Assembly (NCBI GenBank): GCA_001270045.2
Contig: DF970686.1
Location: forward strand, 310,001-374,000
From: Bacteroidales bacterium 6E
GTDB taxonomy: Bacteria > Bacteroidota > Bacteroidia > Bacteroidales > Prolixibacteraceae
DNA: 64,000 bases
Direction of reading: 5' to 3'
Below the pieces are notes generated by a model. It had not been told where the DNA came from. It did not search any database and saw only the letters and a program-made list of their open reading frames with translations. Position numbers and translations under genes: made by a program. This document shows, piece after piece, positions 27,757 through 37,817 of the stretch (position 1 is the stretch's first letter; every line of letters begins with the position of its first letter).

Positions 27757-29292
27757 ATGAAAAAGATATCAGGATTTACAGCAATCATCTTCATTTTACT
27801 TTTCTGGAGCTGTTCCGATTATTGGGATAATCACTATAATGATATTCCTGAAACCGTGGATCAGGATGTTTGGGAAGTTATGCAGAATGACCCTGAGATA
27901 TCCTCATTTGTTGGTTTGATCAAGCAATACAAGTACGATTCATTGTTTGCCACACGTAATATCCATACATTCTTTATTCCAACGAATGAGGCTATTGCAA
28001 GTCTGCAGGCTTCCAAGGTTTTTACCAGGGATATTCTCGATTATCATATTGCCATGAGTTTTGTCCAGCCTGCAAGTATAACCGGTAAGAGAAGGCTTCA
28101 GACACTGGCCGAGAAACTTGCGCTGATTGAACGATCAGGCAGTAAACTCACGATGGATGGCATTGTCCTTAAATTTGAAAGTCCTTTGTACCGTAACGGC
28201 AAATTTTTCAAAATGGACCAGGTTGCCGTGCCACGTCCAAACCTGTACGAATTTTATGTCCTGAACAATCCTATTCTGAGAGGTTATATCGACAGCAAGG
28301 ATTCGATCGTTTTGGACAGGGAGAAAAGCAGACCCATTGGATTCGACGATGAGGGAAATACAATATATGATACGGTGGCAGTCATCATCAATAATTTTGA
28401 GATGAGGTATTTCCCGGTGAAACAGGAACTGCGAAATATTACGGCAACAATTGTGTTTCCCCAAAAGGAAAAATATGAAAGCGCCTTGTCAATCATGGCC
28501 CAGAATCTGGGTGGTAGTTTCCAGGCCCATTCAGATATCCCAGTGGAATGGCAGAATGAGATCCTGATTCCCCATCTCCTTAAATATGGTGTATTCCTTA
28601 ACCAGTTGGAAGAATCAGAATTTGTGAAACCTCCCCACAAGGATACCCTGAAACTTGCAAATATCATGGGAGATAGTGTTGCCATTCTATATACGCCCAT
28701 AAACAAGTCCATATGCAGTAACGGTTATGCCTATGACTATGCTGATTTTGTCATTCCTGATTCATTATACTCGGGAAGGCAAAGGCAGGAGGGAGAGTCT
28801 TTTGTGAGAGAGACAGGCGTCAATAAATATTCCTGGAGGGAAGAAAGCGTTAAAGTGGTCAGTGATCAGTCGTTTGCCCCCTTAAGACAATATATCCAGG
28901 GCGCATCCAGGGACTCTATCCTTAATGTTGGTTTTATTAAGGGTTATTCCGGACGATTCAATTTAGAGTTTAAATCGCCAAATCTTTTCCCAAGGAAGTA
29001 CCGTGTGGTTGTCAGGACACATATGGATGTGGGAGGCTTGTATGACATTTATGTCAACGACCAATTGGTCAGGTCGTTCAACTATTACCAGTACATAACC
29101 TCGAGAGGCATCTTGAACAGTGTGCAGACCGGAATACGATTCCTTCCTGAAGGACGTTTCAACCGTTTTGATTTCTGGGTAGAGAATATCGAGGAATATG
29201 GAAGGGCTAATGTGAGGTTTGAATATAAGGGACCTGCCAATGTGCCAAGTAATGGCCTGGTGATTGACTATATTGAGTATCTGCCACAGTAA
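27757..29292 (+). CDS. FAS1 lipoprotein with C-terminal binding-module-like domain
   Basis: A 511-residue lipoprotein (lipobox FWSC, C19). The N-terminal FAS1 domain has TFFIPTNEAIASL (about 70-82), and a second, divergent FAS1-like region covers roughly 190-345. The C-terminal part (about 385-511) repeats the layout of its upstream neighbour: KYRVVVRTHMDVGGLYDIYVND, and an ending IDYIEYLP that closely resembles the last strand of CBM6-type modules. It is 10 bp after its paralogue and 11 bp before the second susC, so it probably works with that second SusCD pair. Confidence 0.78.
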   Translation: MKKISGFTAIIFILLFWSCSDYWDNHYNDIPETVDQDVWEVMQNDPEISSFVGLIKQYKYDSLFATRNIHTFFIPTNEAIASLQASKVFTRDILDYHIAMSFVQPASITGKRRLQTLAEKLALIERSGSKLTMDGIVLKFESPLYRNGKFFKMDQVAVPRPNLYEFYVLNNPILRGYIDSKDSIVLDREKSRPIGFDDEGNTIYDTVAVIINNFEMRYFPVKQELRNITATIVFPQKEKYESALSIMAQNLGGSFQAHSDIPVEWQNEILIPHLLKYGVFLNQLEESEFVKPPHKDTLKLANIMGDSVAILYTPINKSICSNGYAYDYADFVIPDSLYSGRQRQEGESFVRETGVNKYSWREESVKVVSDQSFAPLRQYIQGASRDSILNVGFIKGYSGRFNLEFKSPNLFPRKYRVVVRTHMDVGGLYDIYVNDQLVRSFNYYQYITSRGILNSVQTGIRFLPEGRFNRFDFWVENIEEYGRANVRFEYKGPANVPSNGLVIDYIEYLPQ

Positions 29293-29303
29293 TAATCAGC
29301 CAA

Positions 29304-32300
29304 ATGAAAAGAATGTCATTTTATATAAACATGTTTTCAGGCAGGCTTTACGGGATGATGAACCGCATTGAGAGTATTATTAAAATTAAGTATAGTGTTG
29401 CCGGGAGGCCCATTCTTGTCCGGAGTGGAACACCTTGCGACCAAATGCAATACCTAACCATGATGAACAAATTACTGACCTTAACCAATCCGGTGAAAAC
29501 CGTTATGATAACCGCTGTTTTCATACTCAGCTTTCTTTCACTTGATGCACAGGATTCCATACTGGTAAGAGGAAAAATTGTCAATGCCTCCAATGAACCT
29601 TTGCCAAATGTATCCGTGAGTATCGAGGGCTCCTTCGACCTTCCTGCAGTGACCGATCATGAAGGAAGGTTTGAGGTAAAGGCAGGCTCAGGCAATGCCT
29701 GGCTGATTATCGCGCCCCCCAGCGGTTATAACAATAAGCGTGAATATTTGAATAACAGGCAGGATCTGGTTATTTACCTTACCCCTACCGATTTGGTATC
29801 AGGTTCTGACCAATTAAACATTTTGGCGAATGCTATTTTGAGAAAGGATGTAATATCTGCATATTCATCCCTGAATACCCATGATATCCATAAATCCGCC
29901 GCCTTGTCTGTTGATCAGTATATGCAGGGCCGTACCCCCGGAGTCCATGTCACCAACCGGTCGGGTCATCCATCCAGTGGTGCCGTTACCCTGATCAGGG
30001 GAGCCAATTCACTTTCCACCTCCAACCAGCCATTGTACATCATTGATGGGATAATCATGACACCTCCCGGAACCTTCGGATCCAATCTGGAGGGCTACAG
30101 TTATAATCCTTTGATGGGTGTCAATGTTCTGGATATCTCCAAGACAACCATCATTAAGGATCCTGCCATCACTGCCGCATATGGTTCAAAGGCTTCCAAT
30201 GGTCTTGTTGTAATAGAGACTTTGGATCCAAGTGCCACACAGACTACGATTGAGTTAGATGTCCGTTCAGGTGTATCTCTTGCCCCTTCCAATTTTATAC
30301 CTCAGCTAAATGCTTCCCAGCATAAGACACTGGCAACTGAGGTGCTCTTTTCCTCAGGTATGTTCAGTGAAAGAGTAAGGGAATTGTATCCCAATTTATA
30401 TCTTGAACTTACGGATCAACGTTTTATTGAATATCAGCACGACACTGACTGGCAGAAAGAGGTTTTTAATAATTCGATGTTCTCGAATGTAAATCTCCAT
30501 GTGAAGGGTGGTGACGAGATTGCGAGGTATGGATTGTCTTTCGGCTATATGGACTATGATGGAATTATCAAGGAAACAGGTTATCAGGGATATAATCTCA
30601 GGTTCGTGAGCTTGCTAAATATCTTTACATGGCTCAGGATGAATGCCTCGGTTTCTCTCAACTACAATACTTCAAACCTGAAGGAATCTGCTGTGGTTGG
30701 AGAAACAAGTCCTATTCTTTCTGCCCTGCACAAGTCACCCATGCTTAATCCTTATAAATATGACCTGGAAGGCAACCGGTTGACCCTTCTTGCAGATGTT
30801 GATGAACTCGGTGTCAGTAATCCTCTGTCAGTAATTCAAAATTACTCTGCAGCAAACAGCAACTACTATTTCATCTCCACCATTGGACTGGATGCTACCG
30901 TCAACAAATATTGGAGAATCAACAGCGCTTTTGGATTAACCTACAATATTCTGAAAGAGCAGATTTTTATGCCCAATCTGGGTATGGAACACTATTATAA
31001 TGATGAGGCCTATAACGTTGCCAAGGCCTCCAATAACAGCATCACGGCTTTCAATAATAACACATATGCCCACTATGACAGAAAGTTTGGTAATGATCAT
31101 GTACTGACATCCACTACAGGTGTGAATATCATGTCGAATAATTTTGAGTTCGACTGGGGGTTGACCAAAAATGCCCATGAGAATGACCAGTACAGGATGT
31201 TGCAGGATGGTACTGCCAACCTGAGGGAGATTGGTGGGGAAAACCGTAAATGGACCTGGTTGTCGTTTTATGAAAATCTTCGCTATGCATACAAGGATCG
31301 TTATCTGGCTACCGTGAGCCTTTCATTCGACGGTTCATCCAGGGTGGGTGACAATGCTGCCAATACCATCAAAGCCGGTGGTGTACCATTTGGACTGTTT
31401 TATTCAGGCGGTTTAGGCTGGAGGATTTCCAGTGAATCCTTCCTGAAGGAAACAGCCTGGCTCGAAGAACTGAAAATCAGGGTATCTGCCGGACAGACCG
31501 GGAATGATGACATTGGCGAATCAAATGCGACACGCTATTATAATGCCATCAAATTCAGGGAAACAGTAGGTCTTTACCCAGCCACTGTCGCCAATGAAGA
31601 GCTTACATATGAAAGAGTGATGCAGTTAAATGCAGGCTTGGATCTGGGTTTATGGGGAAACCGGTTTACACTCAGCCTGGATGTTTTCCAGTCAACCACG
31701 AATGACATGTTAATCTATACACCACTGGAAGCTTATTTTGGATACGGATTTCGGCCTGAAAACGGAGGACAACTGGTTAACAAGGGGTGGGAAACATCAA
31801 CATTTGCACGATTGGTGAACGGACGGAATTTCAAATGGGATGTACAGGCCAATGTTTCCGGCATCCAGAATGAAATTACCGAAATTAAAGGGGACAAACT
31901 TGTGGTGGATGTTCCCGGTGGACAAATCGTAAATATGACTGGCGCTGCTGCCAACAGTTTTTATGGATATATTTTTGAAGGCGTTTATTCAACCACTGAG
32001 GAAGCCCAAGCCTCTGGTCTTCGAAACAACAGGAACTTTCCTTATGGTGCCGGTGATGCCCGTTTTAAGGATATTTCCGGTCCTAACGGATCACCCGACG
32101 GGATCATCAACGAATTTGACAAAACCAGCATTGGAAATGCCCTTCCTGAGTATTTTGGGGGACTCAACAATTCCTTTACCTATAAGCGCTGGAATCTTAG
32201 TGCATTCCTTCAGTTTGTCTCCGGCAATGAAGTGTTTAACTATGTCCGGTTTAAGAATGAGGAGATGACCGGACTGGCTAACCAGAGTGCCAATGTCTTG

Positions 32301-32633
32301 AATCGATGGCAATATGAAGGGCATCAAACTGATGTCCCAAGGGCATTATGGAATGACCCGATAGGTAACTCAGATTTCTCGACACGTTGGATTGAGGATG
32401 GTTCATACCTCAGAATTAAGAATGTTTCACTGAGTTATACAGTACCTAATGAGTTTTTGGCTTTCCGCAATGCCCAATTCTATATTACGGCCAATAATAT
32501 TTTTACCTTCTCCAGGTATCTTGGATATGATCCTGAGTTTGGGTATTCCCAACAACAGGTCAACCAGGGTATTGACTATGGACTTACACCACAGCCCAGG
32601 CAATTTATCGTTGGAATCAAGTTAGGTTTATAA
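29304..32633 (+). CDS. SusC/RagA-family TonB-linked outer membrane transporter (second copy)
   Basis: A 1109-residue transporter with a CarboxypepD_reg-like domain (about 86-160), a plug with YMQGRTPGVHV, QPLYIIDGI and the divergent hallmark TIIKDPAITAAYGSKASNG, and a barrel ending in VGIKLGL. The frame from ATG 29304 puts about 60 residues before the hydrophobic core of the signal peptide; ATG 29460 (MMNKLLTLTNPVKT) would give a normal signal. The first start is only 11 bp after the preceding gene, so the true start is open. The sequence differs clearly from the first SusC, so this is not a recent duplication. Confidence 0.93.
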   Translation: MKRMSFYINMFSGRLYGMMNRIESIIKIKYSVAGRPILVRSGTPCDQMQYLTMMNKLLTLTNPVKTVMITAVFILSFLSLDAQDSILVRGKIVNASNEPLPNVSVSIEGSFDLPAVTDHEGRFEVKAGSGNAWLIIAPPSGYNNKREYLNNRQDLVIYLTPTDLVSGSDQLNILANAILRKDVISAYSSLNTHDIHKSAALSVDQYMQGRTPGVHVTNRSGHPSSGAVTLIRGANSLSTSNQPLYIIDGIIMTPPGTFGSNLEGYSYNPLMGVNVLDISKTTIIKDPAITAAYGSKASNGLVVIETLDPSATQTTIELDVRSGVSLAPSNFIPQLNASQHKTLATEVLFSSGMFSERVRELYPNLYLELTDQRFIEYQHDTDWQKEVFNNSMFSNVNLHVKGGDEIARYGLSFGYMDYDGIIKETGYQGYNLRFVSLLNIFTWLRMNASVSLNYNTSNLKESAVVGETSPILSALHKSPMLNPYKYDLEGNRLTLLADVDELGVSNPLSVIQNYSAANSNYYFISTIGLDATVNKYWRINSAFGLTYNILKEQIFMPNLGMEHYYNDEAYNVAKASNNSITAFNNNTYAHYDRKFGNDHVLTSTTGVNIMSNNFEFDWGLTKNAHENDQYRMLQDGTANLREIGGENRKWTWLSFYENLRYAYKDRYLATVSLSFDGSSRVGDNAANTIKAGGVPFGLFYSGGLGWRISSESFLKETAWLEELKIRVSAGQTGNDDIGESNATRYYNAIKFRETVGLYPATVANEELTYERVMQLNAGLDLGLWGNRFTLSLDVFQSTTNDMLIYTPLEAYFGYGFRPENGGQLVNKGWETSTFARLVNGRNFKWDVQANVSGIQNEITEIKGDKLVVDVPGGQIVNMTGAAANSFYGYIFEGVYSTTEEAQASGLRNNRNFPYGAGDARFKDISGPNGSPDGIINEFDKTSIGNALPEYFGGLNNSFTYKRWNLSAFLQFVSGNEVFNYVRFKNEEMTGLANQSANVLNRWQYEGHQTDVPRALWNDPIGNSDFSTRWIEDGSYLRIKNVSLSYTVPNEFLAFRNAQFYITANNIFTFSRYLGYDPEFGYSQQQVNQGIDYGLTPQPRQFIVGIKLGL

Positions 32634-32644
32634 CCATTATTTGG

Positions 32645-34507
32645 ATGATCATGAAAAGATTGATGAAGTATCTCATAATCGCAGGATTATTATTAACCCC
32701 TGTATTTTTTCTATCCTCCTGTAAGGATTTCCTGAATCCGGATCAGGAATTGAATATTACGGAAGACCAACTATTGGATGATTGGTACGAGTACCGTTCT
32801 GTTGCTATGGGCATGTATGGACTGCAACAGGATCTGGTTGAGCAACTGTTGATCCTGGGCGAATTACGTGGTGATTTGCTGACCATCACCCCTAATGCCG
32901 ATCCGGATATGGTGGAAATTTATAACTTCCAGATTTCCAAAGAGAATAAATATGCCTCTCCGGCCAATTTTTTCAAGTTGATCGCTGCCAGTAACAATTT
33001 CATCAGGCTTCTGGAAAAGGAAAGACCCGAGGTTACTGACAAGCAAAGTCAGGTGAATAATTTCGACAGATTATATGGCGAAGCGCTTTGCATGAGGGCG
33101 TGGGCCTATTTCAATGCAGCCAGGATTTACGGTAAGGTACCATTTATACATGAGTCCCTGGTCACCATCGATGAAATCAACCAGTATGTGAATTCTCCTG
33201 GAACCTATATTGATAGTGTCCACATCGTTTATAGCCAGGATGGTTATTATAATGACACAATATATAACAAAGATATCGTCTTGGATAAACAGTTCCTGTC
33301 ACTTGATCTGGTCCTTGACTATTTCACCAATGAATTGGAGAACAAGGTAAAAGCCGTTGGTGTTAATCACTACATTGACAATAACGACCAGACCTGGGAA
33401 GTGACCATCTGGAATACATGGGCTTATCATGCGTTGCTTGGGAGTATGTATCTGACTGCCGGAGACTATGTAAAGGCTGCATCTCATCTCGAATCAATCG
33501 TTTACAATTCAACCGAGAACAGGCGATACCAGCTTGACAATGCCTTCTCCAATGCGAGCTGGCGGAATATCTTTGGCAATATTGACGTTAGGGAGCATAT
33601 CTATACCATATGGTTTGATAAAGCCAATTTCCAGCAGAATAATTTCCAATCTATATTTGAACCGCTTGCCCCTCACAAGTATATGCTTAAACCAACACGC
33701 GCAGCGGTTCTGTTTTGGGAAGCGATCTTCGACAATTATACCATCAATGAGGATTCCAATAACCCCTGGAGGTCGCGAATCAATAATCCGGGCATGCCGG
33801 GTGATTTTCACAGGGGGTATGGTGTTTCCTATGCATATATCAAAGACGAAATGGTCCTCCCTGTAGATAATGTCAGAATGATGCTTCTCCTCAAAAGAGA
33901 GGAGGATATGCGTACTGCCGAAATTTTTACTGCCGACCATGATACTGTTGTCTGGAAATATTCCTTCAATAAAGACAGATATGCCCAGGATGCCAACTTT
34001 ATCATTTACAGGGCTGCGGGAATTCATCTGTACCTATCGGAGATCTATACTTGGTGGGCTTATTTGCAAGGCGATCTGGTACGGACCTTTACCACCAATG
34101 CCTTGAATATTGTCAATAACGGGGCCCAGTACAGTGTGTTATCCAGTCGTCCGCAACTTGGAGTGAGAGGTCGTGTTGGTTTTGGCGGATCAGTTGATGG
34201 GATCAAGGTGGGTAACATCAATTATATCCATCATCCCTACACTAACGAAATTGTCAGTTACCTTGATTATTCAGGCGTTTTGTATCCCAAACAGCTCTAT
34301 CTCGAAGAACAGATCATGGATGAACGTGCCAGGGAACTTGCATTCGAAGGAGAACGATTCTATGACTTGATGCGGGTTGCAAAACGCAGAAATGATCCTT
34401 CCTATTTGGCTTCCAAGGTGTCAGCAAAATATCCTGAGGGACAGCGTGAACAGATCTATAACTTTCTGTTGAGTGAAGAAAACTGGTACATACCCTATTT
34501 CAAGTAG
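32645..34507 (+). CDS. SusD/RagB-family nutrient-binding lipoprotein (second copy)
   Basis: A 620-residue lipoprotein (lipobox LSSC, C26), longer than the first copy because of inserts in the middle (about 175-215 and 350-450). It keeps the SusD C-terminal signature ERARELAFEGERFYDLMRVAKRR and the SEENWYIPYFK ending. It lies 11 bp after its susC partner. ATG 32651 (MKRLMKY) is an alternative start. It is the last gene of the operon, before a strong terminator. Confidence 0.93.
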   Translation: MIMKRLMKYLIIAGLLLTPVFFLSSCKDFLNPDQELNITEDQLLDDWYEYRSVAMGMYGLQQDLVEQLLILGELRGDLLTITPNADPDMVEIYNFQISKENKYASPANFFKLIAASNNFIRLLEKERPEVTDKQSQVNNFDRLYGEALCMRAWAYFNAARIYGKVPFIHESLVTIDEINQYVNSPGTYIDSVHIVYSQDGYYNDTIYNKDIVLDKQFLSLDLVLDYFTNELENKVKAVGVNHYIDNNDQTWEVTIWNTWAYHALLGSMYLTAGDYVKAASHLESIVYNSTENRRYQLDNAFSNASWRNIFGNIDVREHIYTIWFDKANFQQNNFQSIFEPLAPHKYMLKPTRAAVLFWEAIFDNYTINEDSNNPWRSRINNPGMPGDFHRGYGVSYAYIKDEMVLPVDNVRMMLLLKREEDMRTAEIFTADHDTVVWKYSFNKDRYAQDANFIIYRAAGIHLYLSEIYTWWAYLQGDLVRTFTTNALNIVNNGAQYSVLSSRPQLGVRGRVGFGGSVDGIKVGNINYIHHPYTNEIVSYLDYSGVLYPKQLYLEEQIMDERARELAFEGERFYDLMRVAKRRNDPSYLASKVSAKYPEGQREQIYNFLLSEENWYIPYFK

Positions 34508-34538
34508 AAAGTATTTTTGAATTAGGCTATATTAAAAC

Positions 34539-34576
34539 AAAAAGGCAATCATTGAATTTTTATGATTGCCTTTTTT
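34539..34576 (+). terminator. Terminator of the FAS1/SusCD operon
   Basis: A 14-bp stem, AAAAAGGCAATCAT (34539-34552) with ATGATTGCCTTTTT (from 34562), with a T-rich tail, about 30 bp after the second susD. It is strong in the plus direction. Confidence 0.88.
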
Positions 34577-34667
34577 ATTTTTTAAGGTCAGATTAGGGTT
34601 GCACCAATTTTTTCAGTATTTGAAATTTAGGTGGACATACAAATCGTGATCTTACTTATTCTTAGAT

Positions 34668-35629
34668 TTAGTCTACTCCTGCATATTTTCTCAGGTAGGC
34701 ACGCGTCAATTTTCCTGATTCCTTCAGGTGAATTTCACTCCATTCTCCCTTCGAATCAGCTTCGGGTGTAAGCATGGAACAAGTCTCGTTTTTATCTGAG
34801 ATTGACCAGGTTATCCAGCTGATTTACTTTGTTCCATCCAGTCAATCCAGGTTTGCCACTCGGCATGGTTGATGGGACCGTTTCCTGTCGCCTCCATCCC
34901 GGCAGTTTCCGAAGCAAATATCGGAATGCCCTTACTGAGTGCATACATGCAGCGGTCCCGTAATCCCTGTTTATGGGTGGCAGCATAGAAGTGAACGGTA
35001 TACATCAGATTGTCAAATCCGATGATCGGATCATCGGCAACAATATGAAGATCCTGACACCAATGTGGACTTCCGACAAGAATTATATTGTCCGGATCAA
35101 TGCTGCGGATTGCCTGAATGACTTCTATAGAGTATTTCTTGACGGGTTCCCATTGAATCCGTTCAGGTTCGTTGAAAATCTCATACAATACATGGGGTTT
35201 GTCCCCATATTTACGGGCAATGTGTTCAAAAAATTCAATTGCTTCTTTCTGGTGGATCGTGTGACTATGCCAATCAACAATGACATAGATATCATTTTCT
35301 ATGGCTGCATCAATGACTTTTTCTATCGTTTCAACCGACCATTCTTTCGAACGGATATAGCCACGCTCAGGATCCACTCCCATGGCAGCCCTGACCACTG
35401 TTGCCTTCCAGTCGTCACGCAACCATTTTACACTTTCTTTATTATAGAATCTTGGCCACCAGTTGTGCCAACCGTAACTCACCCCTCTCAGAATAATGGG
35501 TTCCCCATTTTGATCAACCAGTTGTATTCCATTGACCAATAGTTGTCCATGCATTTTAACTGGCTGGGCACCAAGATTGGTAAAAAGGAAGCCCAGTAGG
35601 AATATGATGACGTATTTTCTTTTTTTCAT
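34668..35629 (-). pseudogene. GH5 endoglucanase-like enzyme, single-base frameshift
   Basis: The main frame (34811-35629, 272 residues) encodes a signal peptide and a GH5 barrel: LRGVSYGWHNWWPRF, acid/base E154 in YEIFNEP and nucleophile E241 in FASETAG. It stops early after WMEQSKSAG. Shifting frame at the three-base run at 34823-34825 continues directly with ISWITWSISDKNETCSML, then EWSEIHLKESGKLTRAYL, to a stop at 34668-34670, exactly the usual end of GH5 glucanases. Adding one A to that run gives a 320-residue enzyme of normal length. Both catalytic residues lie before the break. It is either a recent natural frameshift or a homopolymer sequencing error. It is 72 bp downstream of the second GH5 gene, probably in the same transcript. 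Confidence 0.85.
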
Positions 35630-35701
35630 TGCAAATTTTTTAAATCATGAATTTTTGTAACTATTAAGCCTGATTATTTTTTCCGACCTCTTTTACCGTA
35701 T

Positions 35702-37732
35702 TTACCTAATGACAATTTTCTGGGTTAATCTTTTTCCCGGCAATCTGAGTTGGACAATATAGACACCCGGAGGATAGCCTGATGTTTGGATGATGGCCTG
35801 GGTGCCGGGTTTCATGACAGAGGCAAATTTCTGACCTGTAATTGAGAAGAGATGGACTTCCAGCAGTTCATTTCCGACAGAAGATTGTATAATCACCTGG
35901 TGTTCCATTTCCGAGAACCTAACGATCGGCATTTGATTTAAAGTGAGGAGATCAGGCTGGTTCGAAGTGATCAGGTCGAACTCGTAATTGTCAATATTGA
36001 ACAGCGGAAGGGCTAGAACCGAAAATCGCATAATCTGGATTCCTCCTTTCAGGTTCATTCGGGTGGTTAACTTTTTCGTAACCAATGCACTGTTGGATTT
36101 GGTTACTGTGATGGTATCAGATAACACATCTCCTACCTTGATGGTGAACTTTCCTCCGCTTTGCAGTGCTGCAATATTTGCCGATACATCGTAAATGCCC
36201 GGGGTTTTAACATTGACCGTATACTCATACCACTCTCCGGCATCAACATTGCCGATATGGAATCCGGTTCCGTTCCGGTCATAAATATCGACTCCTTCTG
36301 ATGGCCTGTATGCACTGGCAAGGTTAACCGGGCTGGTATCATAATAGGTGAAATCCTGGGCCCCCTTGTCAAAGTCCTCAGCCTCAATGATACCGGGAAT
36401 GTTGTGGGGTGAGCCAAGGTAAGGTTCCCTGACAGGTCTGATCCATGCAGGGAAGAATATTCGCTGTGGTGGGGTTTTGGTAATTTCACCTTCCGGGTAG
36501 TGGGCCACAAGTTTGTAATAATAATATTGGTTCATGGTTGGTTTTTCGTCCATATAGAATGTTGAATCGCCATGGAAAGTTGCTATCGCCTTGTAAGCAC
36601 TGCTTGTAGTCCTGCGATAAAGGATCATACTGTCACACCCAGGTTGTCTTATTGACCATCTGATGTGTATGACCGAGTCGTGAAATAACTGCAGCTCCGG
36701 TGTTCCCGGACTCTTGTCTGATGTATAAATGAGGATATCCTTAATTTCTTCCCATTGTTTCTCGGCTCGTTTCAGGATCCTGAAATCTCCACCGTCATCC
36801 CACGCACAGGGGGCAAAACCGAACTCTCTGCTGAGATCCATATAGGCCCGGTAATGTTTCATCCTGGAGTTAAATTCACATTTGCTTAACGCTCCGAATT
36901 CTCCCAAAAATACTGGTACATTATTTTGGGTGGACCAGTCTTTCACCTTCTGGAATTTTGACCTCAATTGTGAAAAATCTCCGGGACTACCCCATGTGCC
37001 TTGGCCTTCAAGTCCGAAAAGATAGGGATCATACGAATGAAAGGACCCGATAATATAAGGATCATCAGGAATTGCGGCTTGAACGAGTTCATCGGATCCC
37101 CCCCAGTTGTGTCCCTGGAAGATGACCAGTCGTGTTGGATTGGTTTTTCGAATGATCGAGAGTATACGGCCGTGCATATCATCATTCTGTGCCTTTGTGA
37201 GTCCATATGGCTCATTTAACACCTCAAAGATCAGGTTTTCCGGTTTATCCTGAAATCTGACAGATATCTGGCTCCAGATGCTGTCAAAGCGATCCCTTGA
37301 CGTTTGCTGGGCGTAGGTATTCTTGATCCAGTCATCGTGATGCGAGTTGATCACGACAATTAATCCTCTTGACAGTCCCCATTCAGCCACTTGTTCAATT
37401 CTGTCAAGCCATGCATCAGTAACGGTATAAGGTGCAGTTTTCAGGGTATAATAGTCCCATCGTACGGGTATTCTCACAAAATTGAAACCTGCTTCCTTAT
37501 ACATTTCAAAATAGTACTCCTGCGCCTTGGGATTGTTCCATCCGGCTTCATAAGGTGGTTCATGGGTATTTCCTAAATTAATGCCCCTGGTCATCATGGA
37601 AATGGCCTCATGGGGAGATAACTGGCCCTTTGCAGTTATTGAAATGAGAAAGAATAAGAGAATAAGCCTGATATGAATCTTTGATAGAATTATTAATTCG
37701 GAGGTTGAACTAATGGATTGGTTTAATGTCAT
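35702..37732 (-). CDS. Multidomain GH5 glycanase with CBM6-like module and T9SS domain
   Basis: A 676-residue secreted enzyme with a signal peptide (about 18-37), a GH5 catalytic barrel (about 40-345; RGINLGNTHEPP, acid/base E174 in EVLNEPYG, nucleophile E278 in FLGEFGAL), a fibronectin III-like linker (about 350-435), a CBM6-like module (about 455-590; IEAEDFDKGAQ, then AGEWYEYTVNV) and a T9SS C-terminal sorting domain (about 605-676). Secretion and cell-surface anchoring through T9SS are inferred. The substrate is probably a beta-1,4-linked glucan, mannan or related glycan, but the GH5 subfamily cannot be set from sequence reading alone. An upstream terminator separates it from the next minus-strand gene. 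Confidence 0.9.
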   Translation of the reverse strand: MTLNQSISSTSELIILSKIHIRLILLFFLISITAKGQLSPHEAISMMTRGINLGNTHEPPYEAGWNNPKAQEYYFEMYKEAGFNFVRIPVRWDYYTLKTAPYTVTDAWLDRIEQVAEWGLSRGLIVVINSHHDDWIKNTYAQQTSRDRFDSIWSQISVRFQDKPENLIFEVLNEPYGLTKAQNDDMHGRILSIIRKTNPTRLVIFQGHNWGGSDELVQAAIPDDPYIIGSFHSYDPYLFGLEGQGTWGSPGDFSQLRSKFQKVKDWSTQNNVPVFLGEFGALSKCEFNSRMKHYRAYMDLSREFGFAPCAWDDGGDFRILKRAEKQWEEIKDILIYTSDKSPGTPELQLFHDSVIHIRWSIRQPGCDSMILYRRTTSSAYKAIATFHGDSTFYMDEKPTMNQYYYYKLVAHYPEGEITKTPPQRIFFPAWIRPVREPYLGSPHNIPGIIEAEDFDKGAQDFTYYDTSPVNLASAYRPSEGVDIYDRNGTGFHIGNVDAGEWYEYTVNVKTPGIYDVSANIAALQSGGKFTIKVGDVLSDTITVTKSNSALVTKKLTTRMNLKGGIQIMRFSVLALPLFNIDNYEFDLITSNQPDLLTLNQMPIVRFSEMEHQVIIQSSVGNELLEVHLFSITGQKFASVMKPGTQAIIQTSGYPPGVYIVQLRLPGKRLTQKIVIR

Positions 37733-37770
37733 TTGAAAATCTGTTAAAGGATGATTAGGTGGTTTAAAAA

Positions 37771-37799
37771 AATAAGAGCCTGTTTATCAGGCTCTTATT
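37771..37799 (-). terminator. Terminator of the lamin-tail/T9SS protein gene
   Basis: A perfect 12-bp stem (37771-37782 with 37788-37799). On the minus strand it is followed by a T run (TTTTTTTAAACC direction, 37770 downward). It lies between the 1291-residue protein gene and the GH5 gene. Confidence 0.85.
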
Positions 37800-37817
37800 T
37801 ATATAATTTGAAAATGG

